From assembly GCF_014695775.1 (NCBI RefSeq), contig NZ_JACJOX010000007.1, positions 1 through 59,758 of the forward strand: DNA of 59,758 bases, in the 5' to 3' direction. Shown piece after piece: positions 8,947-17,786 of this stretch. The position numbers and the translations under genes were made by a program. The stretch comes from Leptolyngbya sp. FACHB-60. Lineage in GTDB: Bacteria; Cyanobacteriota; Cyanobacteriia; Phormidesmidales; Phormidesmidaceae. The notes beneath the pieces were generated by a model. The model did no database searches. It had not been told where the DNA came from and worked only from the letters and a program-made list of their open reading frames with translations. Each line of letters begins with the position of its first letter. The stretch's first letter is position 1.

Positions 8947-10497
8947 ATGCCCGCTAACGACCCCTTGCCCACCTCCCCAAACCCAGACATTACCTGGGAA
9001 GAGGTTGAGGCTGAACTGGGGGAACTCGTCGCCACCGTGCAGGGTGCTCCCCTCGCGCTTCCCGCCGCCGACCCCGCCACCTGGGAGGCCGTGGAGCAAG
9101 AGCTGGGCGACCTGGTGCTCGACTTTCAAGACCTGCAAGACGACCTCAACTACCGCCGCGCCCAGGAGGCTCTGGGCGGTCTGGTGCAGCGCCTCAACCT
9201 CACTCCCCGCGAGCAGGCCGGGGTCGAAGAAGCTCTGCAAAACCTCAAGGGGCTAAAGGATAAGCTAGAGAATACGGTGGTGCACATCGCCGTCTTTGGC
9301 CTGGTGGGGCGCGGCAAATCTTCGCTGCTCAATGCTTTGATGGGTCAGGAGGTATTTGCCACTGGCCCCACCCACGGCGTCACCCAGGTGGTGGAAGGCA
9401 GTGCCTGGGCCGTCAGCCGAGAATCCCTCACGCCCGACTTGCCCGATCTGCTGCGGGTTTCACTCAAAAGCGTCGGCCAGTCGCGCATTGAGCTGATTGA
9501 CACCCCCGGCCTCGATGAAGTGGATGGCGAGGACCGTGCCGCTCTGGCCCGCCGCATCGCCGAACAGGTCGATTTGATTCTATTTGTGATTGCGGGCGAC
9601 ATTACCCGCGTTGAGTATGAGGCGCTGAAAGCTCTGCGCCAGGCCAGTAAGCCCATGCTGCTGGTATTCAACAAAGTTGACCAGTTCCCCGAGGCCGATC
9701 GCCAGACCCTTTACGAAACCCTGCGCGATCGCCGCCTGCAAGACCTGATTTCCCCCGACGAGATTGTCATGGCCGCTGCCTCCCCGTTAGCGGTGCAGGC
9801 TGTCTCCCAACCCAATGGCGAAACCACCTACAAAACCATACGCGCCCAGCCCCAGGTCGATGACTTAAAGCTCAAAATTCTCGATATTCTGCACCGCGAA
9901 GGCAAAGCCCTGGTGGCGCTCAATACCCTGATGTATGCCGAGGGCATCAGCGCCGAAATTTTAGAGCGCAAGCGGCAGATCTGCGATCGCATCGCCGACG
10001 ACACCATCTGGAACGCCACCATGATCAAAGCCGTCGCCGTTGCCCTCAACCCAATCACCGTGGCAGATCTGATTGGCGGCACCGTCGTTGATGTCATGCT
10101 GATTCTCAATTTGTCGCGGCTCTACGGTCTGCCCATGACCCGACCCGCCGCCCTCAAACTGCTTCAGCAGATTGCCCTAGGCCTGGGCGGCATTACGATT
10201 AGCGAGCTGGTGATCACCCTGGGGCTTAGCTCACTTAAGGGCATGCTGGGGGTGTCTGCGATCGCGACGGGGGGGCTGGCGATCGCCCCTTACATTCCCG
10301 TGGCCCTGGCCCAGGGCGGCGTCGCCGGTTTGGCCACCTACGGCATTGGTCAGATCACCAAAACCTACCTCACCAACGGTGCCACCTGGGGGCCCAACGG
10401 CCCCAAAGCCGTGATTGGCGAAATTCTCGACGGCCTCGACGAAACATCCATTTTGAATCGCATCAAAGCCGAACTCAGGGCCAAAATTGCCCCTTAG
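8947..10497 (+). CDS. Era/dynamin-like GTPase with hydrophobic C-terminal domain, 516 aa
   Basis: The GTP-binding motifs are clear: G1 GLVGRGKS at residues 118-125, G3 DTPG at 185-188 and G4 NKVD at 242-245. The N-terminal 110 residues contain two similar acidic segments (ITWEEVEAELGELV and ATWEAVEQELGDLV), an internal duplication. The C-terminal part (about 350-500) is rich in Gly/Ala/Val with several hydrophobic helices, like the DUF697 domain found behind such GTPases, so membrane association is likely. The cellular role is unknown. The gene stands alone and converges on the endonuclease III-like gene. Confidence 0.85.
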   Translation: MPANDPLPTSPNPDITWEEVEAELGELVATVQGAPLALPAADPATWEAVEQELGDLVLDFQDLQDDLNYRRAQEALGGLVQRLNLTPREQAGVEEALQNLKGLKDKLENTVVHIAVFGLVGRGKSSLLNALMGQEVFATGPTHGVTQVVEGSAWAVSRESLTPDLPDLLRVSLKSVGQSRIELIDTPGLDEVDGEDRAALARRIAEQVDLILFVIAGDITRVEYEALKALRQASKPMLLVFNKVDQFPEADRQTLYETLRDRRLQDLISPDEIVMAAASPLAVQAVSQPNGETTYKTIRAQPQVDDLKLKILDILHREGKALVALNTLMYAEGISAEILERKRQICDRIADDTIWNATMIKAVAVALNPITVADLIGGTVVDVMLILNLSRLYGLPMTRPAALKLLQQIALGLGGITISELVITLGLSSLKGMLGVSAIATGGLAIAPYIPVALAQGGVAGLATYGIGQITKTYLTNGATWGPNGPKAVIGEILDGLDETSILNRIKAELRAKIAP

Positions 10498-10518
10498 ACG
10501 AGCGCTTTTCGCGTCTAA
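10494..10518. terminator. hairpin between convergent genes
   Basis: TTAGACG (10494-10500) pairs with CGTCTAA (10512-10518) around a short loop containing TTTT. It overlaps the stop of the GTPase gene and the last codons of the convergent glycosylase, so it could end both transcripts. Confidence 0.4.
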
Positions 10519-11234
10519 CGCTGTGCTTTTTCGCGTTTCTCTTGCCCGTAGGGACACAGATCGAGCACAACGCAGCGATCGCAGCTCGGATTTTTGAAAA
10601 AGCAGCACCGCTGACCGTGCAACATCATCACCTCATGGTGGTCATAAACCTGCTGCGCATCCCACTCAGCGGGCAAAAACGCCTCCAGCAACACGTGAGA
10701 TGGCCCGACTGACATTTTGGAGGAAATTAGGCCCAGTCGTTGGGCGACTCGGTGGTGGTGGCTATCCACCGGCAGTGCTCGACCCCGCAACTGGCTAAAA
10801 CACAGCACCGCTGCACTGGTCTTTGGCCCAACTCCGGGCAGCGCTTCTAGCCAGGCGCGAGCTTCCGACACCGACATATCTTTCAAAAAGTCGAGCGACC
10901 ATTCACCGTTGGTTAACTCCCCAACCAACCGCAACACCTGCTGAATACGAGGCGCTTTTTGCTCGGGCCAGGTGCAAGGCGCGATCGCCTGTTCCACCAG
11001 TTCCGTCGGCGCATCGCGCACCGCTTCCCAGGTGGGAAACTGGGCTACTAGCTGCTTAAAGGCGCGGCCCGAGTCCCGGTTTTTGGTGCGGTGAGACAGC
11101 AGGGATGAAACCAGCTCGCTCAGCGGATCAAGCGCATGAAAATAGGGGATTGGGCAATCATATTCGGCGCATAGACGCTGGTGAATAGTGACTGCCTGGC
11201 GCTGCAAGTCTAGATCAATGGGTTGAACGGCCAA
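10515..11234 (-). CDS. endonuclease III-like HhH-GPD DNA glycosylase/AP lyase with 4Fe-4S cluster
   Basis: This base-excision repair enzyme acts on oxidised pyrimidines or related lesions. The helix-hairpin-helix is LPGVGPKTSAAVL at residues 132-144, with the catalytic Lys at 138; the catalytic Asp is in PVDSH at 157. The C-terminal cluster ligands are C211, C218, C221 and C227 (Cx6Cx2Cx5C), exactly the Nth spacing. At 239 residues it is slightly longer than E. coli Nth, and it diverges from standard Nth around the HhH, so it may be a paralogue. It runs convergently with the GTPase gene and ends 18 bases from it. Confidence 0.88.
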   Translation of the reverse strand: MAVQPIDLDLQRQAVTIHQRLCAEYDCPIPYFHALDPLSELVSSLLSHRTKNRDSGRAFKQLVAQFPTWEAVRDAPTELVEQAIAPCTWPEQKAPRIQQVLRLVGELTNGEWSLDFLKDMSVSEARAWLEALPGVGPKTSAAVLCFSQLRGRALPVDSHHHRVAQRLGLISSKMSVGPSHVLLEAFLPAEWDAQQVYDHHEVMMLHGQRCCFFKNPSCDRCVVLDLCPYGQEKREKAQR

Positions 11235-11248
11235 AATCTGCTGCCTAG

Positions 11249-12037
11249 CTATTGCGATGTATCGGTGTCATCCACAGATGTATCGGTGTCATCCACAGAT
11301 GTATCGGTGTCATCCCCAGTAGAATCTAGCCGCTGAGGAGTTTGGACCTCAGGGATTTCAGGCGTCTCGATCTCCCTAACCGGAATGTCTAAGCGGTTTT
11401 GTGGCTCTGTAGTGCGGTTTTGTGGCTCTCTATTACGGTTTTCTAGATCTGTATTGCGATTTCCGCGCTCTGTAGCATTATCAGGTGTGTCTGACGTGTC
11501 AGATGGTGTCCGAGGCGATTCGGTCCCAGCCGGTGAGGCTTCTGCATCGTCTGTATTGGGGTTAGCCCGGTTGGTGTCTTCGTTATTAGGGTTAGCACGG
11601 TTAGTGTTTCCATTTGAGCCGGGCGTCGCAGCAGGGGTTGTCCTCGCTGGACTCACAGCAGGACTTGTCCCACCAGTAGAGTTCGTCCCCGCTGGGCTTG
11701 TTCCTGCTGGGTTTGTTCCGGTAGAGTTTGTTCCCGTTGGGTTTGTCCCTGCCGGGTTTGCTCCAGTGGAGTCTGTCCCCGCCGGACTTGTAGTGGTGGT
11801 GTTTATAACCTCAGAAGACGATGATGTGCCCTGCGGCTCAGCGGAAGCGTCGCTGGCCCCAGGCGCTGGAGAAGCCTCAGAGGCATTGCTGTCTTGGCAC
11901 ATGTCATCTAGATTGACGACTTCGCCCTCAGAGTTAATCAGATAGCAAAATCCTTGGGCATGACTAACGCCGGGTAACATCAGTGCACCGGCTACTAGCC
12001 CTAGACCACCTGCGTAGCTCAAAAGATTAAGTCTCAT
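11249..12037 (-). CDS. secreted low-complexity Thr/Pro/Gly/Asn-rich protein
   Basis: A signal peptide (MRLNLLSYAGG, hydrophobic core, cleavage after SHAQ) leads into a short folded-looking start with two cysteines (GFCYLIN, DDMCQDS). The rest is repetitive. Near residues 85-130 there is a series of (S/N)(P/S)(A/T)GT units, then NRANPN and EPQNR repeats, and an acidic tail of three DDTDTS units. No family is recognised; an extracellular or wall-associated role is inference. TTG at 12046 could add three residues. The C-terminal repeats are encoded by a 21-bp tandem repeat, so length probably varies between strains. Confidence 0.6.
   Translation of the reverse strand: MRLNLLSYAGGLGLVAGALMLPGVSHAQGFCYLINSEGEVVNLDDMCQDSNASEASPAPGASDASAEPQGTSSSSEVINTTTTSPAGTDSTGANPAGTNPTGTNSTGTNPAGTSPAGTNSTGGTSPAVSPARTTPAATPGSNGNTNRANPNNEDTNRANPNTDDAEASPAGTESPRTPSDTSDTPDNATERGNRNTDLENRNREPQNRTTEPQNRLDIPVREIETPEIPEVQTPQRLDSTGDDTDTSVDDTDTSVDDTDTSQ
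11256..11318. repeat. 21-bp tandem repeat, three copies
   Basis: Three adjacent 21-bp copies (GATGTATCGGTGTCATCCAC plus one base on the plus strand) encode the DDTDTS tail of the secreted protein. The third copy differs at its end. Each unit is seven codons, so copy-number change keeps the frame. Confidence 0.9.
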
Positions 12038-12218
12038 AGCCTTCAACAGAATGGGCGTACCTGCTTAACCTACCAAGCCGACAAAAGATGCCGTATCGAC
12101 CGTGGGGTAGAGACTCTAACCCACGTTAGTTAGGTGAGCTTGACAATTTATCGAGTGCAGCACTGGCTGGTGCCCTGACGTTAACCCCTCGGTGAAGTGC
12201 AGCCTGAAAGCACCATTG

Positions 12219-12317
12219 ACCTCGTCAGCAAGCGATCGAATGCGGGTGCTATTTCAAGTTGATCGCGAGCGGCGGCGGCTCACGGTGGAAGATATTCTTA
12301 CGGACAAAATGAATTAA
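12219..12317 (+). pseudogene. decayed C-terminal fragment of an Hsp70-like gene
   Basis: Read on the plus strand, 12231-12317 encodes SDRMRVLFQVDRERRR, then LTVEDILTD, then a stop. This aligns to the end of the Hsp70-like protein at 842-2431 (SDRVRVLFQVDRDRLLRITVEDILTG). The DNA is similar as well, including GGTGCTATTTCAAGT and GAAGATATTCTTAC. No start or upstream ATPase sequence is present; the bases before about 12219 contain stops. It is a remnant of a lost paralogue or of a duplication. Confidence 0.75.
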
Positions 12318-12344
12318 ACTCCCAGAGATGTCGTGGTAGTTCAT

Positions 12345-13373
12345 ATGGAAACGCTGACCCTGACTCGACCCGACGACTGGCACCTGCATCTGCGCGACGG
12401 CGAGGCGCTGAAGGCAGTTTTGCCACACACGGTGCGGCAGTTCGCTCGGGCGATCGTGATGCCCAACTTGAAGCCCCCGGTGCGTACAGTGGACGAGGCG
12501 GCGGCTTACCGCGATCGCATTCTGGCGACAGTTCCGGCGGGTCAGCAGTTTGAGCCGCTGATGACCCTCTACCTTACCGACAACACTCGCCCCGAAGAGA
12601 TCATGGCGGCCAAGGCGGCTCAGTTTGTCAAAGCGGTGAAGTATTACCCCGCTGGGGCGACAACGAACTCAGATGCTGGCGTCACCGAGATCAGCCGATG
12701 CGATCGCGTCTTTGAGGCGATGCAGCAGGTCAATATGCCGCTACTGCTCCATGGGGAGGTAACCGATTCAGCGGTTGATATGTTCGACCGCGAGAAAGTG
12801 TTTATTGAGAAACGCTTGATTCCCCTGAAGCAGCGATTTCCTCAACTACGCGTGGTGCTGGAGCACATTACCACCTCAGAGGCGGTGGAGTTTGTGCTGG
12901 CGACCGACAATATCGCGGCCACGATTACCCCACAACATCTATTGTTTAACCGCAATAGTCTATTTCAAGGGGGCCTGCGTCCCCACTACTACTGCCTGCC
13001 TATTTTGAAGCGCGAAACCCACCGGCAGGCGCTTTTGCAAGCGGCTACCTCGGGCAATCCTAAGTTTTTTCTGGGCACTGATAGCGCCCCCCATCCCCGC
13101 AATGGCAAAGAAAGTGGCTGTGGTTGTGCGGGATGTTTTTCGGCGCTGCATGCTATGGAACTGTACGCAGAGGCGTTTGAGAGTGTTGATGCCCTCGACA
13201 AGCTGGAGGCGTTTGCTAGCTTTTATGGGCCAGACTTTTATCAGCTCCCGCGCAATCACGATCGCATTACCCTGAGCAAAATGACCTGGCGCATTCCCGA
13301 TGAGTTGCCTTTTGTCGATGTTGGACTGGTGCCGTTGCGGGCCGGGGAAGCGATGACCTGGAAAATGGTCTGA
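12345..13373 (+). CDS. pyrC: dihydroorotase, class II (homodimeric)
   Basis: PyrC closes carbamoyl-aspartate to dihydroorotate in pyrimidine synthesis, in the cytoplasm. The metal site HLHLRDG is at residues 13-19. The carboxylated lysine lies in [18 protein letters not shown] near residue 98, later metal-site His residues are in LLHGEVTD and VLEHITT, and the catalytic Asp is in FLGTDSAPH. The 342-residue length is normal for E. coli-type PyrC. The ATG at 12345 begins right at the conserved N-terminus ([15 protein letters not shown]); the in-frame GTG at 12333 is less likely. It stands alone; the Hsp70 remnant lies just upstream. Confidence 0.95.
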   Translation: METLTLTRPDDWHLHLRDGEALKAVLPHTVRQFARAIVMPNLKPPVRTVDEAAAYRDRILATVPAGQQFEPLMTLYLTDNTRPEEIMAAKAAQFVKAVKYYPAGATTNSDAGVTEISRCDRVFEAMQQVNMPLLLHGEVTDSAVDMFDREKVFIEKRLIPLKQRFPQLRVVLEHITTSEAVEFVLATDNIAATITPQHLLFNRNSLFQGGLRPHYYCLPILKRETHRQALLQAATSGNPKFFLGTDSAPHPRNGKESGCGCAGCFSALHAMELYAEAFESVDALDKLEAFASFYGPDFYQLPRNHDRITLSKMTWRIPDELPFVDVGLVPLRAGEAMTWKMV

Positions 13374-13423
13374 CGCTGGAGAGCCGCTAGGGAAAGCTTC
13401 CTTTCCCCTTGATTAAGGGTAAT

Positions 13424-13454
13424 CCCCCAACTCCCTTTTCAAGGCGGTTGGGGG
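13424..13454. repeat. palindromic repeat / possible terminator after pyrC
   Basis: CCCCCAAC (13424-13431) is complementary to GTTGGGGG (13447-13454). Such C/G-rich hairpins are common dispersed repeats in cyanobacterial intergenic DNA, and a related one occurs near 39420-39450. Here it sits between pyrC and the convergent KAP gene and may end transcription. Confidence 0.5.
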
Positions 13455-13530
13455 GGAGCTACAGTCTGTAGCGTGTTTGCGCTAGTTTGAGTAGAAGTTC
13501 CTTCTGGTGACATTGTCTTAACGGATGAAG

Positions 13531-15483
13531 TCAACTAGATTGCCTTAATAAATTTGCAATCTCTTCGAGCTTATTAATGGCTGGCTCTAAATATTCTTCT
13601 ACAATCAATTTTAAATTATATCCACTAGGTTTATTGAGCCTATTTTCGTACTCCTGAATAAGTATTGACTTAACTTCTCGCAAAAAATCCAATTCCGAAA
13701 CCAGCTCATAGCTATCTGGAGAAGACTGAAAGTTGTATCTATCTTTAATGGAATAGCCTACTAGAAGCTTGTCTTTGTTACGGACAGACAGAACTGCATC
13801 AACAAATTTACGAGGATTAACCTCTGCCAGAATAGGTATATTATGATACTGCTTTTCTTGAATCTCTGAAGAATCATACATATGCCCTAAGCTAACTTTT
13901 CTCCAAAATTTGCTAGGATTCTCAATTAAAGTGCCTAGAAGCTCTGAAGCTTCTTCTGATAGCTTTGCCTTAGCAGCATTAGAAAGCTTTTCCTTGAAAT
14001 AGGAGAAAATTTCTTTGAACTGAGATGTTTCGTGTGCAGCAAATATCAAATTACCCCAATTGTCTGAAAGGTTCATGTCAGAATAGTTTTTAAGAATTCC
14101 TTGTTCATCTAAATAATCAATATAACTCTTAGAATCAGCGATGATCCAATCAAATCTTTTCCAAAACAGGCCTAGTTCAGAAAGTCTTATAAAAATTCCA
14201 CTTACATGAATTATTTCAGGAGGGATTTTATATGCTCTATTTGTCCAATCTTTATTTACAGAGTTTAAAAGGTCTATAAATCTGTCATCCTCTATATCTC
14301 TATAGTGATAAAGCTGAATCCATTTCTCTGTGTTTTCTTCAGCGAAGTGCTCGCTTTTTCCAATGACGCTGAGGATTGACTCTTTTTCTAAATAACCATT
14401 TTTCAAGAAATGAATCCAGTTATCTACTCCTAATATAGAATATTTATATCGTAGAAAAGAATACTTATCTATACACGAATCAATAGGACGAACATCAGCT
14501 GTTTTTTCATTTTTACTTTTTTGATATGAGCGAAATGTAAACATTTCTACATCTCGAATGTCTTCTGGAGTGATTCGACCAGATCTAACCTCGAAAAATA
14601 GTGCCAGGAAAGTCATTAGAACGTCATCAAGCAGCTCTTCTTTTGCGGAAAAACAATTTAATCCCTGCAAAAATAATCTTTCAAAGTCCCAGAGAGAGTG
14701 TTGAATAAACCTCAAGTTTTTATCTCCAGACATTTCAAAAATATTTAAGATTAGGTTTTTCTTTTCAGTTAAATACTTCTTTAAGATTTCATCTTTTACG
14801 TTATTAATAAAAACATCAGTCACATGCTCTAGATTAATCGAAATCTGAAAGCTTTTCCCAACAACCTTTTCTTTAATCTGTCTGTATCGGGAACTATCAA
14901 TTTTGCATAAGCTTTCTGGTGCAATAGTTCTTTCGCCAATCTCATTCTCATTGGCAATTAAAACTGATTTAACCTTTTGATGTTCAACTAAAAGGTTAAT
15001 ATATCCCAAAATCGCTTCTATCTCTATTCTGCATCTTTCGAGATCGTCAAATATTATGAAGTAGTCGCTAGACTTTTCAGAAGCACCATCGAATATAGCT
15101 TCTAAAGTTGCAAGATTTATACTTGCATCATTCTTCGAGTCTTTGTCAAAATCCAAATCTAACCGAATGCTTGATCTAAGAAAACTTTTAAAGAATTTGT
15201 TCGCCAAAACAAAACCTTTTGACGCTCTAAATGGATGCAGTTGTCCAAAGATTTGATCTTCTATTTCTGCAAATGATGTCAATCCATTCAAGCTAACGTA
15301 AACAAAACGAACTTTTCTTCCTTTTTCTTTCCTTGATTCTTCAAAATCTTTGTAGTACTCTTTGATAAACCACGTTTTACCAGTTCCCCAGCCACCGCTT
15401 AGCATTACGGCAAAGTTTGCATCGAATTCAGAATCAAAGTAATAATTTAGGTAATCTTCAATGTGTTTATTATTAGATGCCAT
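13531..15483 (-). CDS. KAP-family P-loop NTPase, 650 aa; candidate defence or regulatory ATPase
   Basis: Walker A is GGWGTGKT at residues 30-37 and Walker B is YFIIFDDLE at 141-149, the arrangement of the KAP (Kidins220/ARMS-PifA) branch of STAND-like NTPases. An extended alpha-helical region fills residues 250-650 without recognisable repeats or membrane helices. KAP proteins include PifA, which blocks phage T7, and other proteins of mobile regions, so a defence role is plausible but not shown. The gene is visibly AT-rich and lacks HIP1 sites, unlike both neighbours, which indicates transfer. The ATG at 15483 begins MASNNKHIEDYLN; a TTG four codons upstream is the alternative. Confidence 0.8.
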   Translation of the reverse strand: MASNNKHIEDYLNYYFDSEFDANFAVMLSGGWGTGKTWFIKEYYKDFEESRKEKGRKVRFVYVSLNGLTSFAEIEDQIFGQLHPFRASKGFVLANKFFKSFLRSSIRLDLDFDKDSKNDASINLATLEAIFDGASEKSSDYFIIFDDLERCRIEIEAILGYINLLVEHQKVKSVLIANENEIGERTIAPESLCKIDSSRYRQIKEKVVGKSFQISINLEHVTDVFINNVKDEILKKYLTEKKNLILNIFEMSGDKNLRFIQHSLWDFERLFLQGLNCFSAKEELLDDVLMTFLALFFEVRSGRITPEDIRDVEMFTFRSYQKSKNEKTADVRPIDSCIDKYSFLRYKYSILGVDNWIHFLKNGYLEKESILSVIGKSEHFAEENTEKWIQLYHYRDIEDDRFIDLLNSVNKDWTNRAYKIPPEIIHVSGIFIRLSELGLFWKRFDWIIADSKSYIDYLDEQGILKNYSDMNLSDNWGNLIFAAHETSQFKEIFSYFKEKLSNAAKAKLSEEASELLGTLIENPSKFWRKVSLGHMYDSSEIQEKQYHNIPILAEVNPRKFVDAVLSVRNKDKLLVGYSIKDRYNFQSSPDSYELVSELDFLREVKSILIQEYENRLNKPSGYNLKLIVEEYLEPAINKLEEIANLLRQSS

Positions 15484-15558
15484 AACAGTTCCCAAATTGC
15501 TTTATGTCAAGCATACAATAAATTTTTTTTGAGTCATTACTTGCGCTTATCAGGTTTT

Positions 15559-15696
15559 ATGAAAGGCACCTTTTTATTGCCACTACACGATGACTTCAAT
15601 GAGCCGTCAGAAGGTGTGAGGATTACATGTGATGAGTTTAATTTTCTTAGATACTCATGCATTCTTCGGCTATCCGAAGAATTGAAACGCCTTTAA
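15559..15696 (+). CDS. possible small protein, 45 aa, in the AT-rich insert
   Basis: The frame from the ATG at 15559 encodes [20 protein letters not shown] and ends in SEELKRL. It shares the AT-rich composition of the divergent KAP gene and may be a partner peptide or the remains of a longer gene. The frame can be extended upstream to 15463, but that would overlap the KAP start. No family is recognised. Confidence 0.25.
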   Translation: MKGTFLLPLHDDFNEPSEGVRITCDEFNFLRYSCILRLSEELKRL

Positions 15697-15745
15697 CAGG
15701 CTAGAACCCGTTATCCTGGAAAAGCTGAGTTTTGAGGGCTACGCA

Positions 15746-17131
15746 GTGCAAACCCCAGACCCCATTCATGTGATCGGCGGCGGGCTGGCCGGTACCGAGG
15801 CCGCCTGGCAAATTGCCCAGGCCGGGGTGCCCGTGGTGCTGCACGAAATGCGCCCCCAGAAAAAATCCCCCGCGCACCACAGCGAGCATGTAGCCGAGCT
15901 AGTGTGCAGCAACTCCTTTGGGGCAATGGCGAGCGATCGCGCCTCGGGCCTGCTCCACGAAGAGCTGCGCCAGCTCGGCTCAGTGGTAATTGGCAAAGCC
16001 GACCAGCACCAGGTGCCAGCGGGCGGTGCCCTAGCGGTCGATCGCGGCATTTTTAGCCAAGACCTGACCGAAACCTTAGAGCATCACCCGCTGATTGAGC
16101 TGCGGCGCGACGAGGTGACAAGCATTCCCGACGACGGCATTGTGGTGCTAACCACCGGCCCCCTGACCAGCGACGCGCTGTCGGTGGAGCTAGAGCGGTT
16201 CACAGGCCAGGGCTACATGAGCTTTTTTGATGCCGCCAGCCCCATTGTGGTGGGCGACAGCATCGACCAGTCGGTAGCGTTTATGGCCTCCCGCTACGGC
16301 CGGGGCGAGGCCGCCTACCTCAACTGCCCCATGAACCGAGAGCAGTACCTGCACTTTTGGACTGAGCTGTGCAATGCCGAGCAGGCCGAACTTAAGGACT
16401 TTGAGCGCGAGACCGCCAAATTCTTTGAGGCCTGCCTGCCGATTGAAGAGATGGCGCGACGGGGCGAAGACACCATGCGCTATGGCCCACTCAAGCCGGT
16501 GGGTTTATTCGACGCGCGCCTGGGCGACTTCAAAGACCCAGAGAATAAGAGTAAAAAACCCTACGCTGTGGTGCAGCTGCGTCAGGAAGACAAAAGCGGC
16601 CAGCTGTGGAACATGGTGGGCTTTCAAACCAACCTGCGCTGGGGCGAACAGGCGCGAGTGTTTCGGCTAATTCCCGGTTTGGAGAATGCCGAGTTTGTGC
16701 GCATGGGGGTGATGCACCGCAACACGTTTCTAAATTCGCCGGAGCTGCTGCACAACACGCTGCAATTTAAGGCGCGGCCCACTCTGCTGGCGGCGGGGCA
16801 GCTAGTGGGCACCGAGGGCTACACGGCGGCGGTGGCCGGAGGTTGGCTAGCGGGGACGAATGCAGCCCGTTTGGCCCAGGGCCAAGAGCTGCTGAGTTTG
16901 CCAGTGACGATGATGCTGGGGGCGCTGGTCGATTTCATTACCTCAGCGGAGCCGAAGCACTTTCAGCCGATGCCGCCCAACTTTGGCATTCTGCCGCCGC
17001 TGCCGGTAAAGGTGCGCAACAAACGGGAACGCTATGGACAGTATCGCGATCGCGCCTTTAACGATCTCCATACCTGGGCCAGCCAGCACGGTCTTGTTTT
17101 GATTCAGAGTTCGCTGATGGCTACGGCCTGA
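15746..17131 (+). CDS. trmFO: methylenetetrahydrofolate--tRNA-(uracil-5-)-methyltransferase TrmFO
   Basis: TrmFO makes 5-methyluridine at position 54 of tRNA, using methylene-THF and FADH2. The FAD-binding motif [14 protein letters not shown] is at residues 8-21, followed by LHEMRP and the conserved [11 protein letters not shown] near 51-61. The C-terminal half has [18 protein letters not shown] and the end [11 protein letters not shown]. Length (461 aa) is in the family range. The GTG at 15746 is preceded by GAGGG at good spacing. It lies just downstream of the AT-rich insert, whose plus-strand side therefore ends before about 15700. Confidence 0.95.
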   Translation: MQTPDPIHVIGGGLAGTEAAWQIAQAGVPVVLHEMRPQKKSPAHHSEHVAELVCSNSFGAMASDRASGLLHEELRQLGSVVIGKADQHQVPAGGALAVDRGIFSQDLTETLEHHPLIELRRDEVTSIPDDGIVVLTTGPLTSDALSVELERFTGQGYMSFFDAASPIVVGDSIDQSVAFMASRYGRGEAAYLNCPMNREQYLHFWTELCNAEQAELKDFERETAKFFEACLPIEEMARRGEDTMRYGPLKPVGLFDARLGDFKDPENKSKKPYAVVQLRQEDKSGQLWNMVGFQTNLRWGEQARVFRLIPGLENAEFVRMGVMHRNTFLNSPELLHNTLQFKARPTLLAAGQLVGTEGYTAAVAGGWLAGTNAARLAQGQELLSLPVTMMLGALVDFITSAEPKHFQPMPPNFGILPPLPVKVRNKRERYGQYRDRAFNDLHTWASQHGLVLIQSSLMATA

Positions 17132-17292
17132 GCAAGGCGGCAGGGCCGAAGGCTCGCTCTACCAAGGCATAGGGTCTAATTCTTTAGATAGATTTGCAAT
17201 AATCTTCGTTGCAAAAACCTGAGGGGCTAGGCTATCGTGTCTAAGATTAAAAGAAGATCTATTTTTGTTTAAGAGAAGGTTATTTATGCCCT

Positions 17293-17541
17293 ATGGCCTA
17301 TTCTGGCTCTGCTAACAATCGACGCGATTTGGACGGATTCATTTCTCCAAAAAGCTCTTACTACGGTACGTTTTCGCCTCAACACCTTGTGTTTAACGCC
17401 AACCTACAAGAGTTTGCTAACCGAGTTGGCTACATTTCGGGGTTACAAACTGGTGGCAAGCTCTCGCCCGATGAGGCTTTTGAGCAAATTCAATCGCTGT
17501 ATAAGCAGCTTAAACAAACTAAACAAGGCTTAGAAATCTAG
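17293..17541 (+). CDS. DUF7219-family conserved cyanobacterial protein, 82 aa
   Basis: The segments SYYGTFSPQHLVFNANLQEF and LQTGGKLSPDEAFEQIQSLY match a small, soluble cyanobacterial family of unknown function, now called DUF7219. There is no signal peptide or membrane segment. GAGAAGG about 15-20 bases upstream is the only ribosome-site candidate for this ATG; an out-of-frame ATG at 17286 opens only a nine-codon peptide. The gene is monocistronic, with a good terminator at 17643-17678. Confidence 0.8.
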   Translation: MAYSGSANNRRDLDGFISPKSSYYGTFSPQHLVFNANLQEFANRVGYISGLQTGGKLSPDEAFEQIQSLYKQLKQTKQGLEI

Positions 17542-17642
17542 GCGTCAAGGTTTGCATAGAAACTTTTGACCAAGGATGCGTTTGAGCTAAGACGATCGCT
17601 GCTGGCTTTCCGACATAGGCGATCGCGTCAATCAACTATACT

Positions 17643-17678
17643 CGGGTGTCTTTAAAGCTAGAGATACCCGTATTTTTT
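17643..17678 (+). terminator. rho-independent terminator after the DUF7219 gene
   Basis: CGGGTGTCT (17643-17651) pairs with AGATACCCG (17662-17670), with one G-U, and is followed by TATTTTTT. It lies about 100 bases after the stop of the DUF7219 gene. Confidence 0.75.
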
Positions 17679-17786
17679 AGCGCCTTAAGGTCTTGACGTT
17701 AACCTAGACCAGAGCAATCGCCTTATCTCATATTGAGACTAGGATAGCTCTCCCTTGGTCTTGAAAAAAGCGTTACGAGACTTGAG

